Shown: positions 10,700 to 22,770 of the stretch, piece by piece | Layout: every line of letters starts with the position of its first letter | Numbering within the stretch: the first letter of the stretch is position 1 | From: Boswellia sacra | Taxonomy: Eukaryota; Streptophyta; Magnoliopsida; Sapindales; Burseraceae | Direction: 5' to 3' | Length of the DNA stretch: 64,000 nucleotides | NCBI GenBank assembly: GCA_013180625.2 | Contig: SNVD02014033.1 | Coordinates: 25,375-89,374, forward strand | Made by a program: the position numbers and the translations under genes | The notes under the pieces: model-generated | Databases searched by the model: none | Told to the model about the DNA's origin: nothing | Seen by the model: only the letters and a program-made list of their open reading frames with translations

Positions 10700-12900
10700 A
10701 TGCCGCTTTGATGGTTGCATGAAGGGGGTGAAATTAGATTTTGGAGAAAGAACGCTTTCGATCGGCTTATTATTGATGAAGCTATAAAAAGTAGCAACTG
10801 TTGTCAATTCTCTCAACTCAAACACTTACACAAAGGCAAGACTCTCATAAAGAACTGATTTTTATTGGTAGGTTTTATTAGAGTTGTTGTTTTATGATGA
10901 TTTTATGTTTGAGTGTTTCATGACAGATTGAATTTGTGATACACTTGTTACTTTGTTGTTGTTTTTTCATTTGACTAATTCAAAATTAATAAATTACCCC
11001 TAACAACATTACATATATCAGCATAGAAGATTTTATATTTTTTTATTTTTACAATGGATTGAGGTTTTTGACTCATTAATTTTGTTAAATGCATTGATTT
11101 GCAATGGCAGTTTAGGATTAATTCAAATTGAATTAGAAAAGCATACGACATCGAAACTTGTGAAGATTACAAAATTTTTTTTCCTTTGTTTCCTTTTCTT
11201 ATTTTTGTTGAATGTTGGGTTTTTTTTTTTTTTTTGTAATTCCAGTTTCATGGTTGCAGGAAGGGGATGAAATCAGATTTTGGAAGGAGAGGGTGCTTCA
11301 AATTGACTTATTGTTGATGAAGTTGTAACCAGTAGCAATTCTTGTTATTTCACTCAACTCCAAAACTTAAGTGAAGCCATGACTCTTATAAAGATTTGAG
11401 CTTTTTTTGGTACGTTTTATTAGATTTCTTGTTTTATGATAAGTTTATCTTTGAATGTTTCATCACAGATTGAATTTGTGATAAAATTGTTCCTTTATTT
11501 TTGTTTTATGACACAAAATTTGCATATATATAGAAAAGTTTATGCTGTAAAACTGGTAAGAAAGCCAAAGGGATGAGTAAGATATTGTTTAGGAATTTTC
11601 AGCTCTAATGATTCCCAAACCCATATATGGTGGATTAAATCTCAAATGAAGAGGTTAATTAATTTTTTTCTTTTCTTTACCAGATTGTGTATAATTAGTC
11701 ATGTATAATGGTAAACTAAATTTTATGAAATATAATGAACTAAAATACCACTTTTGTTTTGATGAGAGCGGATTGGAGTGGAGTGCATTAGAAGAGTCAA
11801 TTCCTCTAATTAGTCTCTACTTATCAAAAATTCATTATCCACCACCCTTAACTACAAGTTTTTGTTCGTGAGGAGTGAATTTTCCATCTAGCTAATTCAA
11901 AATTAGTAAAATTACCACTAACAACACTATATACGTCGGTATGGAAGATTCTATATGTTTTAATTTTTTCCTTGGATTGATGTTTTTGACTCATTAATTT
12001 TGTTAAATGCATTGATTTGCAATGATACTTTAGAAATAATTCAAATTGACATAGAACAGTACATAACACCGAAACTGCTAGAGCTAACGATATTTTTTTC
12101 CTTTGTTTCCTTTTCATGTTTTCGTTGAATGTTGGGTTTTTTTTTTTTTTAATTCTGGTTTTGTGGTTGTTGGAAGGGGATGAAATCATATTTGGGAATG
12201 AGAGAATGTTTCGAATTGACTTATTATTGATGAAGCTATAACCGATAGCTACTCTTGTCATTGGATTTGAGTTCTTTTGGTCGGTGTTATTGGATTTTTT
12301 GTTTTATGATGAATTTATTTTTGAGTGTTTCATCACAAATTGAATTTGTAATAAATTGTTCTATTGTTTTTCTTTTTTGATACATAATTTGCATATATAC
12401 AGAAAAATTTGTAATAAAACAGGTAAGAAAGCCAAAGGGATGAGTAAGATATTGTTTAGGAATTTTTAGCTCTAGTAATTTCCTAAACCCATGTATGGTG
12501 GATTAAATCTCAAATGAAAAGGTTAATTAATTTTTTTTCTCTTTTTTACCAGATTGTGTATAATTAGTCGTGTATAATAGTAAACTAATTTTTTTAAAAT
12601 ATAATCAACTAAAATACCACTTTCGTTTTGATGAGAGTGGATTAGAGATGGGGTGCATTAGAAGAGTCGATACCTATAATTATTGTTTGCTTATTAAAAA
12701 TTCATTATCCACCACCCTTAACTACTACCTTTTGTTTGTGATGAGTGAATTTTCCATCTAAGTAATTTAAAATTAGTAAATTACTACTAATAGCACTATA
12801 TATATCGGTTTGGAGGATTCTATATGTTTTAATTTTTTATCATGGATTGAGGTTTTTGACTCATTGATTTTGTTAAATGCATTGATTTGCAATGGTACTT
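10700..12900. repeat. Diverged direct repeats of about 0.9 kb in the CACTA element 2 leader
   Basis: The phrase GACTCATTAATTTTGTTAAA, followed by TGCATTGATTTGCAATG, occurs near 11070, 11988 and 12857 (spacings about 918 and 870). A linked phrase GGTTG-(C/T)-x-GAAGGGGATGAAATCA occurs near 11249 and 12165, with a diverged partial copy near 10714. CCACCACCCTTAACTAC recurs near 11840 and 12711. The blocks are tandem, partial and imperfect, and have no coding potential. They lie in the presumed 5'-UTR intron of the transposase gene. Confidence 0.75.
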
Positions 12901-13728
12901 TAGTAATAATGATATATGCTCCTATTAATGATATTAACACTGGAGATTATAGGGTCGAAAACCAGATTTTGTCAACTTACGAGCTGTTTTCTATCACTGC
13001 TATCTGATCAGTTGAGTTAGAAAACATTATGTTTGTAGTTATTATATGATATCCAGGCCTAGTTGAACTATACAATCTTGGATTACTTGAATTAAACTAG
13101 ATTTGGTTATAGTTATTATATGATATTGAAATGTAGTTGGATTGTACAGTTTTGGCAGTGTAGCTTGTAATTGCTTTCTTATTTATGTTATTTTGCGAAG
13201 TTAATCTAATATTTTGCCATTTCATCTTATTTATGTTATCGTGCATCATGGGAAATGTCTTGTGTGGTATCTACAACAAGCTCATAATCTAAAGCATATT
13301 TTTTCTCTTTGGCAGTCTATATTTACACTTTTTGGCACATTCAGGGGAGGTTGTCAACTTGCGATGCAAGTAGTTAAATAGGTTGAAGCTTTGGGATTTT
13401 AAATTGCATCAGGTTTTGCATTGGTAAGTCTTCTGATTTTTTGTTTCTTGCATAAATTCTGCCTTATGGTTTACTATGTACTCCATAAATTATAGCTTGT
13501 CCCTTCTCTTTGTATTATTTGTAAATAATTTGATTTAATCTTCCATTTTGACTTTTTAGTTTATATACTTTCTATGTAATTTATAATTATATATGCTAAA
13601 AGTTGTGAAAAAAAAATACATTATTCTTGACTGGGATAGGGCCTTCGTTAAGATAGGAATATCTATTAAAAACATAAAAAGACATAATCTTAATTAGTAA
13701 TTAATTACGTATTGCCAGGAGGTAAGTT

Positions 13729-15126
13729 ATGGATAAATCTTGGAGTCAACTTTCGGATAGGCTTTCGCACGAATATATTCAAGGCATCAAGTCCTTTATG
13801 ATAATAGCAGCAAACTGTTCAAATAAGAAAAGTGGTCAAGTTCGTTGTCCATGTCGTAAATGTCAAAACATCTTTTGGAAACCATTAGATGTTGTTGAGA
13901 GTCATTTATACAAACCTGGTATGTCCCCTAGTTATCAACAATGGATCTATCATGGGGAGGAAGCTGACTATGGTTCTTATAGTAGCTTAAACTTCATAAA
14001 TACAAAGGAGGAAGTTGGTAATGATGTGAATAGTCAGGATGATGATGATGAGATGTATGAACTGATACATGACACATATGGTCCATCCATACTGGCTAAT
14101 GATCATCCAATGGAGGATGCCATTCCTTCTTCGGATGAAGGAGATGTTGTGGAGGAGTTTAGTTTATTAAATGAAGCAAGAAAGACTCTATTTGAAGGGG
14201 CTACGATGTCAAAATTGAAATTTGTAGTGCAATTGATTCATATAAAATTTATTAATAAGTGGAGTAACAATTCATTTAATATGTTACTTGACTTGTTAAA
14301 TAAAACATTACCTGAAAATCATAACCTACCAAAGTCAATGTATGATAATCAAAAAATGTTGAAAGACATAGGGTTAGGGTATGAAGCTATTCATGCATGC
14401 AAGCATGATTGTGCTTTGTTTTGGAAGGAAAATGCTTCATGTGAGACATGCCCAATATGTGATGAACCCAGATATAAACCTACTAGTTATAAGAAGAAGA
14501 AGGTGCCACAAAAGGTTTTACGTTATTTCCCTCTAAAGCCTAGATTGCAACGATTGTTTATGTCACGCCATACAGCAAGTGATATGAGATGGCACCAGGA
14601 GAAGCGAGTGGGTAAGGAAGGTGTTCTAAGACATCTAGCTGATGGTGAAGCATGGAAAGAGTTTGATAAGTCATATCCATGGTTCGCACAAGATTCACGG
14701 AATGTTAGGTTAGGTCTTGCTATGGATGGATTCAATCCTTTTGGTAACATGCATAACCCATATAGTGTGTGGCCTGTTATACTTGTACCATATAATCTAC
14801 CACCATGGAAATGCATGAAATAGTCAACTATGTTTATGTCATTACTCATCCTAGGGCCACGTGCACCTAGGACAAATATTGACGTATACTTGAGGCAATT
14901 AATTGATGAATTGAAGGATTTTTGGAGTGCTGGTGCGGAAACTTATGATGCATCATCTAAACTTCATTTCCAAATGCATGCATCAGTGTTATGGACAATT
15001 AAAGACTTTCCAGCATACGGAAATCTGTTTGGAAGGAACACGAAAGATTTGAATACTAAGTTTCGAGAACTTGAGAAAATGATGCATCATTACTTGGGTG
15101 ACAACTCTGTTGGTTCACCTTCATAG
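13729..15126 (+). pseudogene. TNP2-type transposase with N-terminal transposase-associated domain (nonsense codon, internally deleted)
   Basis: The ATG at 13729 follows an acceptor CAG ending at 13718. Residues 1 to about 78 match the transposase-associated domain: MDKSWSQL, then RCPCRKCQN and SYQQWIYHGEE. The TNP2 domain starts near residue 220 with CETCPICDEPRYKP, then FPLKPRLQRLFMS, DMRWHQEKR and the acidic-residue block RLGLAMDGFNPFGNMHNPYS. An in-frame TAG at 14821-14823 breaks the protein at the position where the family usually has Gln. The same frame continues LLILGPRAPRTNIDVYLRQL to KDFPAYGNLFG. It then jumps to a short tail ending at 15126, so the rest of TNP2 (several hundred residues) and all downstream element genes are missing. 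Element 2 therefore cannot supply its own transposase. Confidence 0.88.
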
Positions 15127-15479
15127 TAGCCACCAGCTTGGTCGTGGTCTTCATCTTCATCTTAGTTAGCATATATATTTTTGTGTACATATTATTGCAT
15201 ATTTGGGTGACAACATGATGGTTTATCTTTGTATCAATCACCATTTTCATACTAGTTAGAATATATATTTTTGTCTATATTGTCACTTTGTGAATGGTTT
15301 ATGCCCATAGTTTTGTTGCTTATACATGGATATATAAGCTTTTAGGACTAACTTCTTTTGTACTAAATTTTGTAATGCTTTGAAACTAATGATATGAATC
15401 ATGTGGTGTTATGGTTTAATGTGCTTGACATTAGTTAAGTAGATATTATAAAAATTATATTACAGGGAAAGGTAATATA

Positions 15480-16385
15480 AAAGCTAAAAATAAAAAAGAA
15501 AAGAAAAGGGTTTAGCAACGAAATTTTGTAGTAGCTAGAATCATACAATCTAAATATTTCAGCGACAAAAAAGTCGTCACTATATGCTAGACACAATAAC
15601 TCAAGCACCATTTAGTGAGGAAAATGTTGTAGCTGAAACACCCTTCTGCAACGACATTTTGTCTCAATAGATATACATTATAGTTTACATAGACAATTAA
15701 ATTGTGGCAAAATGTTAATAAAAATATCAATTCCATTTTAGTGAGAAAAGCATTGTAGCGAGAACATCCTTCTACGATGAATGTTTCTCGCTATAGTTAT
15801 GCATGGATGTCTACAACGACAAATAAATCGTCGCAAAATGTTTGTAAAACCATTAAACCACGATTTAGTGACGAAAACATTTGTAGCTGAAAAACCTTCT
15901 GCGATGAAATTTTGTCGCAAAATACTAGTTGAAATCCTGTAACCATAATTTTGTGAGGAAATTCATTGTAGCTAAAAACCGTTGTGCGACAAAATGTTAG
16001 TACAAATCATTTGATGAGAAAAATTTTTGTAGCTGAAAACATCTTCTACAACGAAATTTTGTCGTGCAACCACCATCGAGCGAGGAAAATCATTGTAGCT
16101 GAAAATCCATTCTTCTACAAAATATCGTTGCAAAATGATACTCAAAATCAGGCACCCACATTTTAGTGAGGAAAAGCATTGTAGCTGAAACACCTTTTTG
16201 CGACTAAATATCGTCGCAAAAAATGTTTTTAGCAACAACAATCTTTTCCTCGCTAGGTTTTTCTGCGACGCACCTTCTGCTACAATGATGCGATGATATT
16301 TATTTCGTCGGTAAAAGTTTTGCGACGATTTTTGGGCCTTTTGCAACAAAATTTTTCGTCGCTAAAGGTGATTTTTCCCGTAGTA
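15480..16385 (-). repeat. Right subterminal repeat block of CACTA element 2
   Basis: About 0.9 kb of GCGACGAAATTTTGTCGC-like units with recurring phrases such as GAGGAAAAxCATTGTAGCTGAAAAC (several copies between 15610 and 16200). The block is inverted relative to 6448-8110 and ends in the degenerate CACTA terminus at 16385. Confidence 0.8.
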
Positions 16386-16845
16386 TAATTACATAATTTG
16401 ATTATTGATTATCTACCATCTTTTTGCATCTTCTTTAATCTAGCTTTAATCCTATTGCATTACTTTCATAAAATTTGAGCTCAAATTGCATTACTTCTTT
16501 AATCTAGCTTTAATCCTATTGCATTATCTACGATGTTTTTGCATTACTTTCATAAAATTTGAGCTCATATTGGTAAGTTATAAATATTTATTATTTGGAT
16601 GAATTGTTTTTGCTATCAAGGTGTTCTTGTATATATATACACATATAAAATCATATTTCTAAAAATAAAAAATATATAATACTTGTCGGCTTGAATTCTA
16701 AATTAAGGCCGACACGTATTATATATGTACAAAGTTACATGTCGGCCAAAAAACGAGACAATCAAGTTTTATGTGAATGACATATAGGTACTACGTAAGT
16801 GACACATAACATGAATGTCGTCCAATTAACGACACAATAATGTGA
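16386..16845. repeat. Local tandem duplication and terminal-like TGTCGGC repeats of an unidentified element
   Basis: Between about 16425 and 16575 a block is present twice in tandem: TTCTTTAATCTAGCTTTAAT recurs 65 bases apart and CATTACTTTCATAAAATTTG recurs about 84 apart. From 16683 to 16835 there are dispersed direct and inverted copies of a TGTCGGC/GCCGACA-type word and ACGACACA. This resembles a subterminal region of another CACTA- or Mutator-like element, but no terminus was found. No gene is present. Confidence 0.45.
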
Positions 16846-17013
16846 ACTAAAATAAATACGCAACTAAATATGATAATTAATACTTAATTATATTTAAAAT
16901 AATTTTCAGATAAAAAATTAGATTTTATTTTTTTATTTCTTAATGTGTGTGTTCACATGTGCGTGTGTATATATAAGTCTAAACTAAGATATTATAGTTT
17001 GAAAAAGTTTTAT

Positions 17014-17074
<61 letters not shown>

Positions 17075-18373
17075 GTCTTTTGATTGTAATTAATGTAATC
17101 AATTAATATGTTTTGAATAATATTGTTTTAACATTTCATATTTACTATTTGGATTTCAATATTCTGTAACTAAAAAATTTAGGTTTGAGTACTATTTGAT
17201 TATCTAAAGTTAAGATTTTATGTAAATTAATACATTAATGATGAATTGAGTTCAAAAAATATTTATAAAAATTTATATTGATGTAGTATATATATTACAA
17301 ATAATCCTTCAGATCCATTATGATTATCTATATTGTAAATACCTTCTAAATAAATTATATGAATATATATATTTCAATCACACAATAACATAAAATAAAA
17401 AAATTTAATAGAAACAACGTTTAAAGTTAAAGATGAACACAATGGCATGAGGTATAATTGTTAATATGAGATAATTTCTATATGAAAATATATTTGTTAA
17501 AATGAAGTAATATTTATATAAAGGTACATTTATGATAATTGAAACTTAGGGAAGTGTAATGGAAGTTCAAATTTCAGTGGGAACATGGGGCCTCCTGGTC
17601 AAGTGGAGGTTCGCCTCTGATTTGATTCATTTAAGCTCTTTTTTTCATTTATTTATAATAATTTTATCACTAATTTAATAATAAGACTAACAATATTGAC
17701 ACTCTCTATCAATATAATGTTTACTTCGTAATATCTAATTCTATCATACGATTATGAGAGAAATGGAACCATTTTGCGACTATTGATTGTCTCAATTTCC
17801 AATTATTTTTGCCAATTCTAATAAGTTATAAGGTTGTGTTGAATCAAGCGATAAGAATGCAAGAAGAAAGATTAACGCCAAGTTTCTCAAAACAAAACTC
17901 TTTGTCGTGTTCTCCATCTGATTTCTGAAAACATATAACCTTTGGGCATGACCAATTGTATTTTTTTTCTCTTTTTGTTAATAAGTAATTTAGTTGAATA
18001 TTATGGTACTTATCTTTAGACGCTATATCTAGTTGTTCTTTACTTTGTTGCAATGCTTTTTGCTCTTTTTTTTTTTATAAGTTCATTGCTGTCTTCGGGA
18101 TAATTCAAAAGAGTAATGCAACTGGTATATAAGTTTAAAGAATATGCGTCTTTAATGTGTATCCCTTGAATAAAAGATCTCTACTTATAATTTGTAGTTA
18201 ACATTGATAACACTTACAATTTAAATAATCCACTAAAAAAATCCAATAACTCAATAACATATACAATATTTGTACATATGTGGCCTCTAATTGGTCCTAT
18301 TAAAGATAATGTGATTAACAACTTAATAAGTCATGTTAGAACACATACCTGAGAAAAGATATTGTTAACATAC
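16846..18373. repeat. Copy 1 of a 1.5-kb duplicated segment (partner at 44506-46053)
   Basis: From AAAATAAATACG onward this segment parallels 44506-46053 almost throughout: the stretch beginning ACTAAATATGATAATTAATA, the (AT)n tract, the block ending TCCGCCTCTG-like at 17619, and the following ~750 bp to AAAAGATATTGTTAACA. The left part is a 5'-truncated hAT-like element whose right end is at 17619. The remainder is shared flanking DNA, so this is a segmental duplication rather than two insertions. A minus-strand frame (QQSKEQLDIASKDKYH) is present in both copies but belongs to no family I recognise. The tract 17018-17071 is an (AT)n microsatellite. Confidence 0.8.
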
Positions 18374-18390
18374 GTCGTCAAATACTATTC

Positions 18391-18625
18391 ATACATAAAT
18401 ATTTTATACTTTGACAGAGCACATAAATTTGTGTTTCATACACAAATGTTTAATTCATTAATAAAGTACATAAATTTGTGTTTAATACATGAATGTTTTA
18501 TACATTGACAAAGTACATAAATGAATATTTAATACATGAATGTTTTATACATTGATGAAACACATAAATAAATGTTTCATACATGAATGTTGTATACATT
18601 GACTAAGAGCACATAAATGAAAGTT
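18391..18625. repeat. 47-bp tandem repeat next to the MULE
   Basis: Units beginning ACATAAA start at 18421, 18468, 18515, 18562 and 18611 (partial), with exact 47-bp spacing for the first three steps and 49 for the last. Each contains a variant of TTTAATACATGAATGTTTTA followed by TACATTGA. A degenerate partial unit precedes 18421. It lies just 3' of the minus-strand MULE transposase. Confidence 0.85.
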
Positions 18626-18734
18626 TATTCAGTTAAACTAGCCTTCAATGGAATAAAATCAATGCACTACATCGCCTAAAGCAAATAAAAAATATTACAT
18701 AGAGAAAAATACTCGTTATGTATTTTGACAGACA

Positions 18735-20430
18735 TCATCCCCTGTCATGTTGCACCCCAGCAACAGCATCAAGTGGAACTAGATTTCGGCAAGTCTGACG
18801 ATTGTGCTTGAAACTTCCACACCGCGCATAATTTGGAGACGAGCTAGACTCATCGATGGAAGGGATTCGTTTCCTCCAAGGATGACCTGCTGGTCTCCTC
18901 ATTACTAGCAGTAGAACCATCTGATTGCGCACCTCCCTAATAACCATTCAATCCTCACTAACTCCAACAGGAACAACTGGCATAGCATATGCATGTAGTA
19001 ATGTTTGAATTGTATAGTAATGGGCACAATAATCATGATACGTCAGTAGGCTTATACGTTTGCAAAAAACTAATGCATTTTCACACAGAAGCTGGTCAAG
19101 ATCAAAAACTCTACATGTGCATGTCCGAGCATGCATTTCAATGATGTTGACACAGTCGTTGCCTCTCACCTCATACATAGTAAGAGAAATACTACTAACC
19201 CTCATACATTCGCCCTCCTTTAAACGCTCCTCAATCAACTTGTTAGCCTATGGCAAGAGGTATAATTCTGAGTTAACAAATAACTCTCAACGCTCGTAGA
19301 ACCATTGTTGCAAGTTTGCCCGATAATAATCTGCTAACAATGTAACTGAAAGGAATCGCTCATGTCACAAGCAGCTATTCATCGACTCAGCAATATTTGT
19401 TGTCATGATATTATACTATTGGCCATGAAATTGTGAACGTGCCCATTTATCGACTTTAATCTCTCGAAGATAAATTGCTGCTGCAAGCATATACAATTCA
19501 ATTTGTCGTATATGATAGTTGAAATCAGTATAGTGATATGTCCCTGCAGCTCGGGAGTAAATATCCAACAAAGTCTTGTCCTTGAACTTTGTATTCAAGT
19601 TACCCTTCAGATGATGAGTGCACAATCCATACAGTACATGAGGAAAAACTTCTACAACAGTTCGTTCAATGCCACGATGATGATCAGAAATGAAAACAAG
19701 ATCTTGACATTTCATACTATATGATCACGCAACTATCTCATGAACCAGTTTCACGAGTCATCATTTTCAAAATGCCCAACTCCAAATGTGAATGAGTATA
19801 TTTGTTTATTTCCATCTATACAAGAAACCAACAACATTTTACCTTTATATTTCCCTTTTACAAAAGATCCATCAACTGCGATAACTGGCCTAATTAATGA
19901 TACAAATCCAGTAATAGAGGCCTCTATACTCATGAAAAGTATCTAAAATGGTTATTATCATCAATTTCTAAAGTCATTTTGGTCCCCGGGTTTGCTTTCT
20001 CAATCATGTACATGTACTGGGAGAGTAGTGTGAATGATTCCTCATGAGATCCGTGAAGTTCTTGTAAAGCTTTCTTAATCATGTACATGCCCTCCATGCC
20101 TTGTTATATGTGATATTAACACCCAATGACTCCTGAATGTCAAATATAATATCCTTCGGACGATATATTCTCGATGCCTCAATGAATTTGCTCTTAATAT
20201 GTTTGCCAATGACATGCGTAGTTGCTTGTTTGTGATTTGGGTGAAGTCCAGCTTCGGAGCATGCGTGATAGTTCTTATACTTTTTCACTTGGAATAAATG
20301 TCAATTGGCCATCTTTGTGGCATGTAAATGCCATTTACAAGATTCACTCTTTTGTTCGTATTTTCCCACGTTTGATTGTAATATTGCATTCAAGTGGCTT
20401 ACTTACTGAGTTATATACTTATTAAATTTT
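18735..20430 (-). pseudogene. MuDR/MURA-type MULE transposase, decayed
   Basis: Read on the minus strand from about 20400 down. A MuDR DNA-binding region (about 20350-20230) runs WHLHATKMAN, stop, HLFQVKKYKNYHACSEAG. Next come KHIKSKFIEASRIYRPKDII and the MULE catalytic region, with RPVIAVDGSFVKGKYKGKML (19930-19750) and LVFISDHHRGIERTVVEVFP (19715-19600), then CTHHLKGNLNTKF. A SWIM finger at 19150-19080 reads CTCRVFDLDQLLCEN, with Asn where the family has the zinc-binding His. A C-terminal zinc knuckle near 18840 reads YARCGSFKHNRQTC, with Tyr replacing the first Cys. Several stops and frameshifts separate the blocks. No terminal inverted repeats were located. The family is known to move by cut-and-paste; this copy cannot encode a full protein. 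Confidence 0.85.
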
Positions 20431-20950
20431 ATTGTATGCCTGAGGTGATAAACATTGCTCAGATTAAGGAAAATTTTTTTGGCAAGAGTACGATAAAGTT
20501 CCCTTGACGTGCATAAACTGCTGCAATGAAAGATGTGTATTAAGTACCGTTATAGTCGCAGTCTAGGCCATTAGGTAAGGGGGTGTTACAACATGTATCG
20601 ATCATATTTTTTATGAAATTAGAATGTGAACAATTGATTAATTTTTCTTGGATTGTCACAATTATTATTTTAAATGCTAAGGAGAATCATAAGCATAAGG
20701 CAGTGGACTTTTGATACTATATATTATTTTGATAAGGAAGATGGAGTCTCTTAGCTATTTTTGGCTATAACAAAGGCCTCCACGCTGGCTCTTTGCTTTT
20801 GGTATAATTATGCGAATAATATAATTAATATTAAAAGGATAGAATTATTTTGCTAATTTCAAACAAGTTTTTTTTTTCTCTATTCACGGCCCATAACCTC
20901 CCGCATGTGCCACTATATTTATTTTTCATCCTCAACGTAACATAAGCCCA
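20431..20950. other. Non-coding, possibly MULE 5' flank
   Basis: No domain, RNA gene or repeat was recognised. It contains the region upstream of the MULE transposase frame and may include its promoter or terminal sequence. Confidence 0.35.
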
Positions 20951-22770
20951 CTATAAACCTTTGTTGAAGACAACATGACTACTATAATCTTCCCCCGGCC
21001 CCCCTAGAATTTAGGATCATAAGTTCTTGCATAGCCGTGAGCGTGGCTTCCATGCCATTCCAAATGCTTGCAACCTCAGTACTGTTTTTCTCGTAAACTC
21101 CTTTCGAATGCTTAAAGGGCTATACGAGTCAGGTCATGAAGATAAGACATAGAGAAAAGACAGAGTCGTCACCCGGGTAATTAACACGAGAAAATTTAGA
21201 TGACGGTAGTTGATCCCTATACTTTTATACTTAACTACCAATCGGCCCTTTAGAGACGGGTTTGAAAGTTAGGTATGAGTTACCTCGTTCAAACATTAAT
21301 CCGACCTCAACTCTCAATCTATTGAGTTTTAAATTCTAACTCACTAATGCTTCACCTCTTTGGATCCTAAGTTTTATTATGCATACAACTATTTTATCTT
21401 TTTGTTACATGTGAGGTAATCAAAATTTATATACATATATAAAAAGAGAGAGGAGAATTGATTATATTTCAATTAAACATGCACGGGAGAAAGGATTAGC
21501 GATTAGAACACCTTCCATATAATAATTGCAAATTAATCAAAACATCATTATAGACTAGAGGAGTCTTTGGCTGACCCTTCATCATCAAACAAAGACATTG
21601 TCAAATGAGTAGCACAATTAAAATCAACATTAATCTAAATTTGGCATTTCTACATTACTCATGGCATCATTAATCATTAGCCGACCATGTTAAGCATGCA
21701 TAATTGTCATCACATAATTTGCCAAATTAAGTGCATAATTAACTACAAAATATGCTTAATTAACCACCTATTGACGACTAGTCATGCATAATTAAGCTAT
21801 TAATTCTAAACTAAACATTGCAGCTAAGTAACTACTGGTAATCCTAAGCTAAACGTGGCAAATAAGTAGTAATTAAGCACCATTAATCCTAATCTAAATG
21901 TGGCAATTAACTATTAATTATCTATCGCTAATCCTAAACTAAACTTGGTAACTAACTACTAATTAACTACCACTAATCATAAGCTGAACATGGCATTGTT
22001 ATCTCCTAATGATACCTAAATATGGCAAACTAATTAGCAAATAATATACTAAAGAGGAGGCCCTTAGAAAACTTACCGAATTCCAAAATTTAATTGAAGA
22101 TTGAATCTTCAACTAGCACCGATGCTCCAAAATTCTTCGAAGGACACCGATAACACCAAGAAAACACCACAAAATATTTATACCAAAGAGAGTTTTTGAA
22201 AATATTCAAAATCTCTCAAAATATGGATTTCTAAGGTATTTTTCACCCAAAATCCAAAAACCTCGAACTAGGAGCTGGATGACCTTATTTATGCTTTGAG
22301 TTTCCAATAAAATAAGTTCTTTTCCCGATGTGGGACTGTAGTTAGAGGCACATGCCTCTAAGTTAGAGGTGTCACTAGGGCTTTCAAAGGTTACAAATGC
22401 CATTAAGGTTTTTTGAAGTTACAAGTGTCACTTTTGCCTAGATTCACTAGCTTTAGTTTACAAGCACCAATCCTAGTTTTAGGATTTCATAGCAACATTT
22501 ACCATTTGGTACTACACCAATCCCTTTTGGTATTGCACCAATCTAGAGCCTACATGGCTTTTCTAACCTAATTGTAGCATACACGCAAAGAAGTCATAAT
22601 TCGTAGGGTTTCGACCATTCCTTTTTAATACCGCACTAGTCCTGAGCCTACTTGGCTTTTCTATTTTCATTCTTGGTGTCCTTCCTACCATAGAAACGAC
22701 TTTTGATTATGCTCTAGTTATCATCATCAAGTCTCTAAATCATAAGCGAAAATTTAATGCTTACAATAGC
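20951..22770 (-). repeat. LTR-like remnant with internal ~64-bp repeats
   Basis: No protein domains. On the minus strand near 22335-22270 a GTCCCACATCGGG motif is followed by GCATAAATAAGG. This pairing often marks the promoter of plant LTRs. From about 21770 to 22000 a unit of roughly 60-65 bp containing TAATCCTAAACTAAACxTGGCAA-type sequence is repeated about four times. The plus-strand phrase GAGTCGTCACCCGGG near 21164 resembles the 5' untranslated zone of large Ty3/gypsy elements. Borders are not defined. It forms the left target DNA of the Tekay-like element (TSD at 22766-22770). Confidence 0.4.

Larger units (their letters stand above)
6448..16385 (+). mobile_element. CACTA (En/Spm) element 2, both termini present, about 9.9 kb
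   Basis: The left end reads AACCACAGGAAAAACTGCCT and the right end, reverse-complemented, reads TACTACGGGAAAAATCACCT; both then continue TTTAGCGACxAAAA. This matches the CACTA family terminus CACTACGGGAAAA in degenerate form. Both ends are followed by dense subterminal copies of a GCGAC/TTGTAGC motif in opposite orientations, as expected for one element. The interior holds a TNP2 gene running toward the right end. The three bases outside the ends are TAT (left) and TAA (right), an imperfect candidate for the family's 3-bp target duplication. It lies directly beside the coding remains of element 1, so it may be inserted in or next to it. Not autonomous: the transposase is broken. Confidence 0.8.

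Noticed and set aside
11848..12261. 137-residue minus-strand open frame
   Set aside because: It lies across the diverged 0.9-kb repeats of CACTA 2, is Lys/Ser-rich and low-complexity, and matches no domain. The open frame is a shadow of AT-rich repeat DNA.
15972..16349. 125-residue minus-strand open frame
   Set aside because: It is translated subterminal repeats of CACTA 2; the repeated peptide text only reflects the GCGAC units.
16978..17072. Possible replication origin or matrix attachment site in the (AT)n tract
   Set aside because: A pure AT microsatellite is common in plant DNA and nothing else supports such a role.
18735..20430. Domesticated host gene (FAR1/MUSTANG type) instead of a transposon
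   Set aside because: Stops, frame changes and lost zinc ligands are present throughout, so a preserved host function is not plausible.
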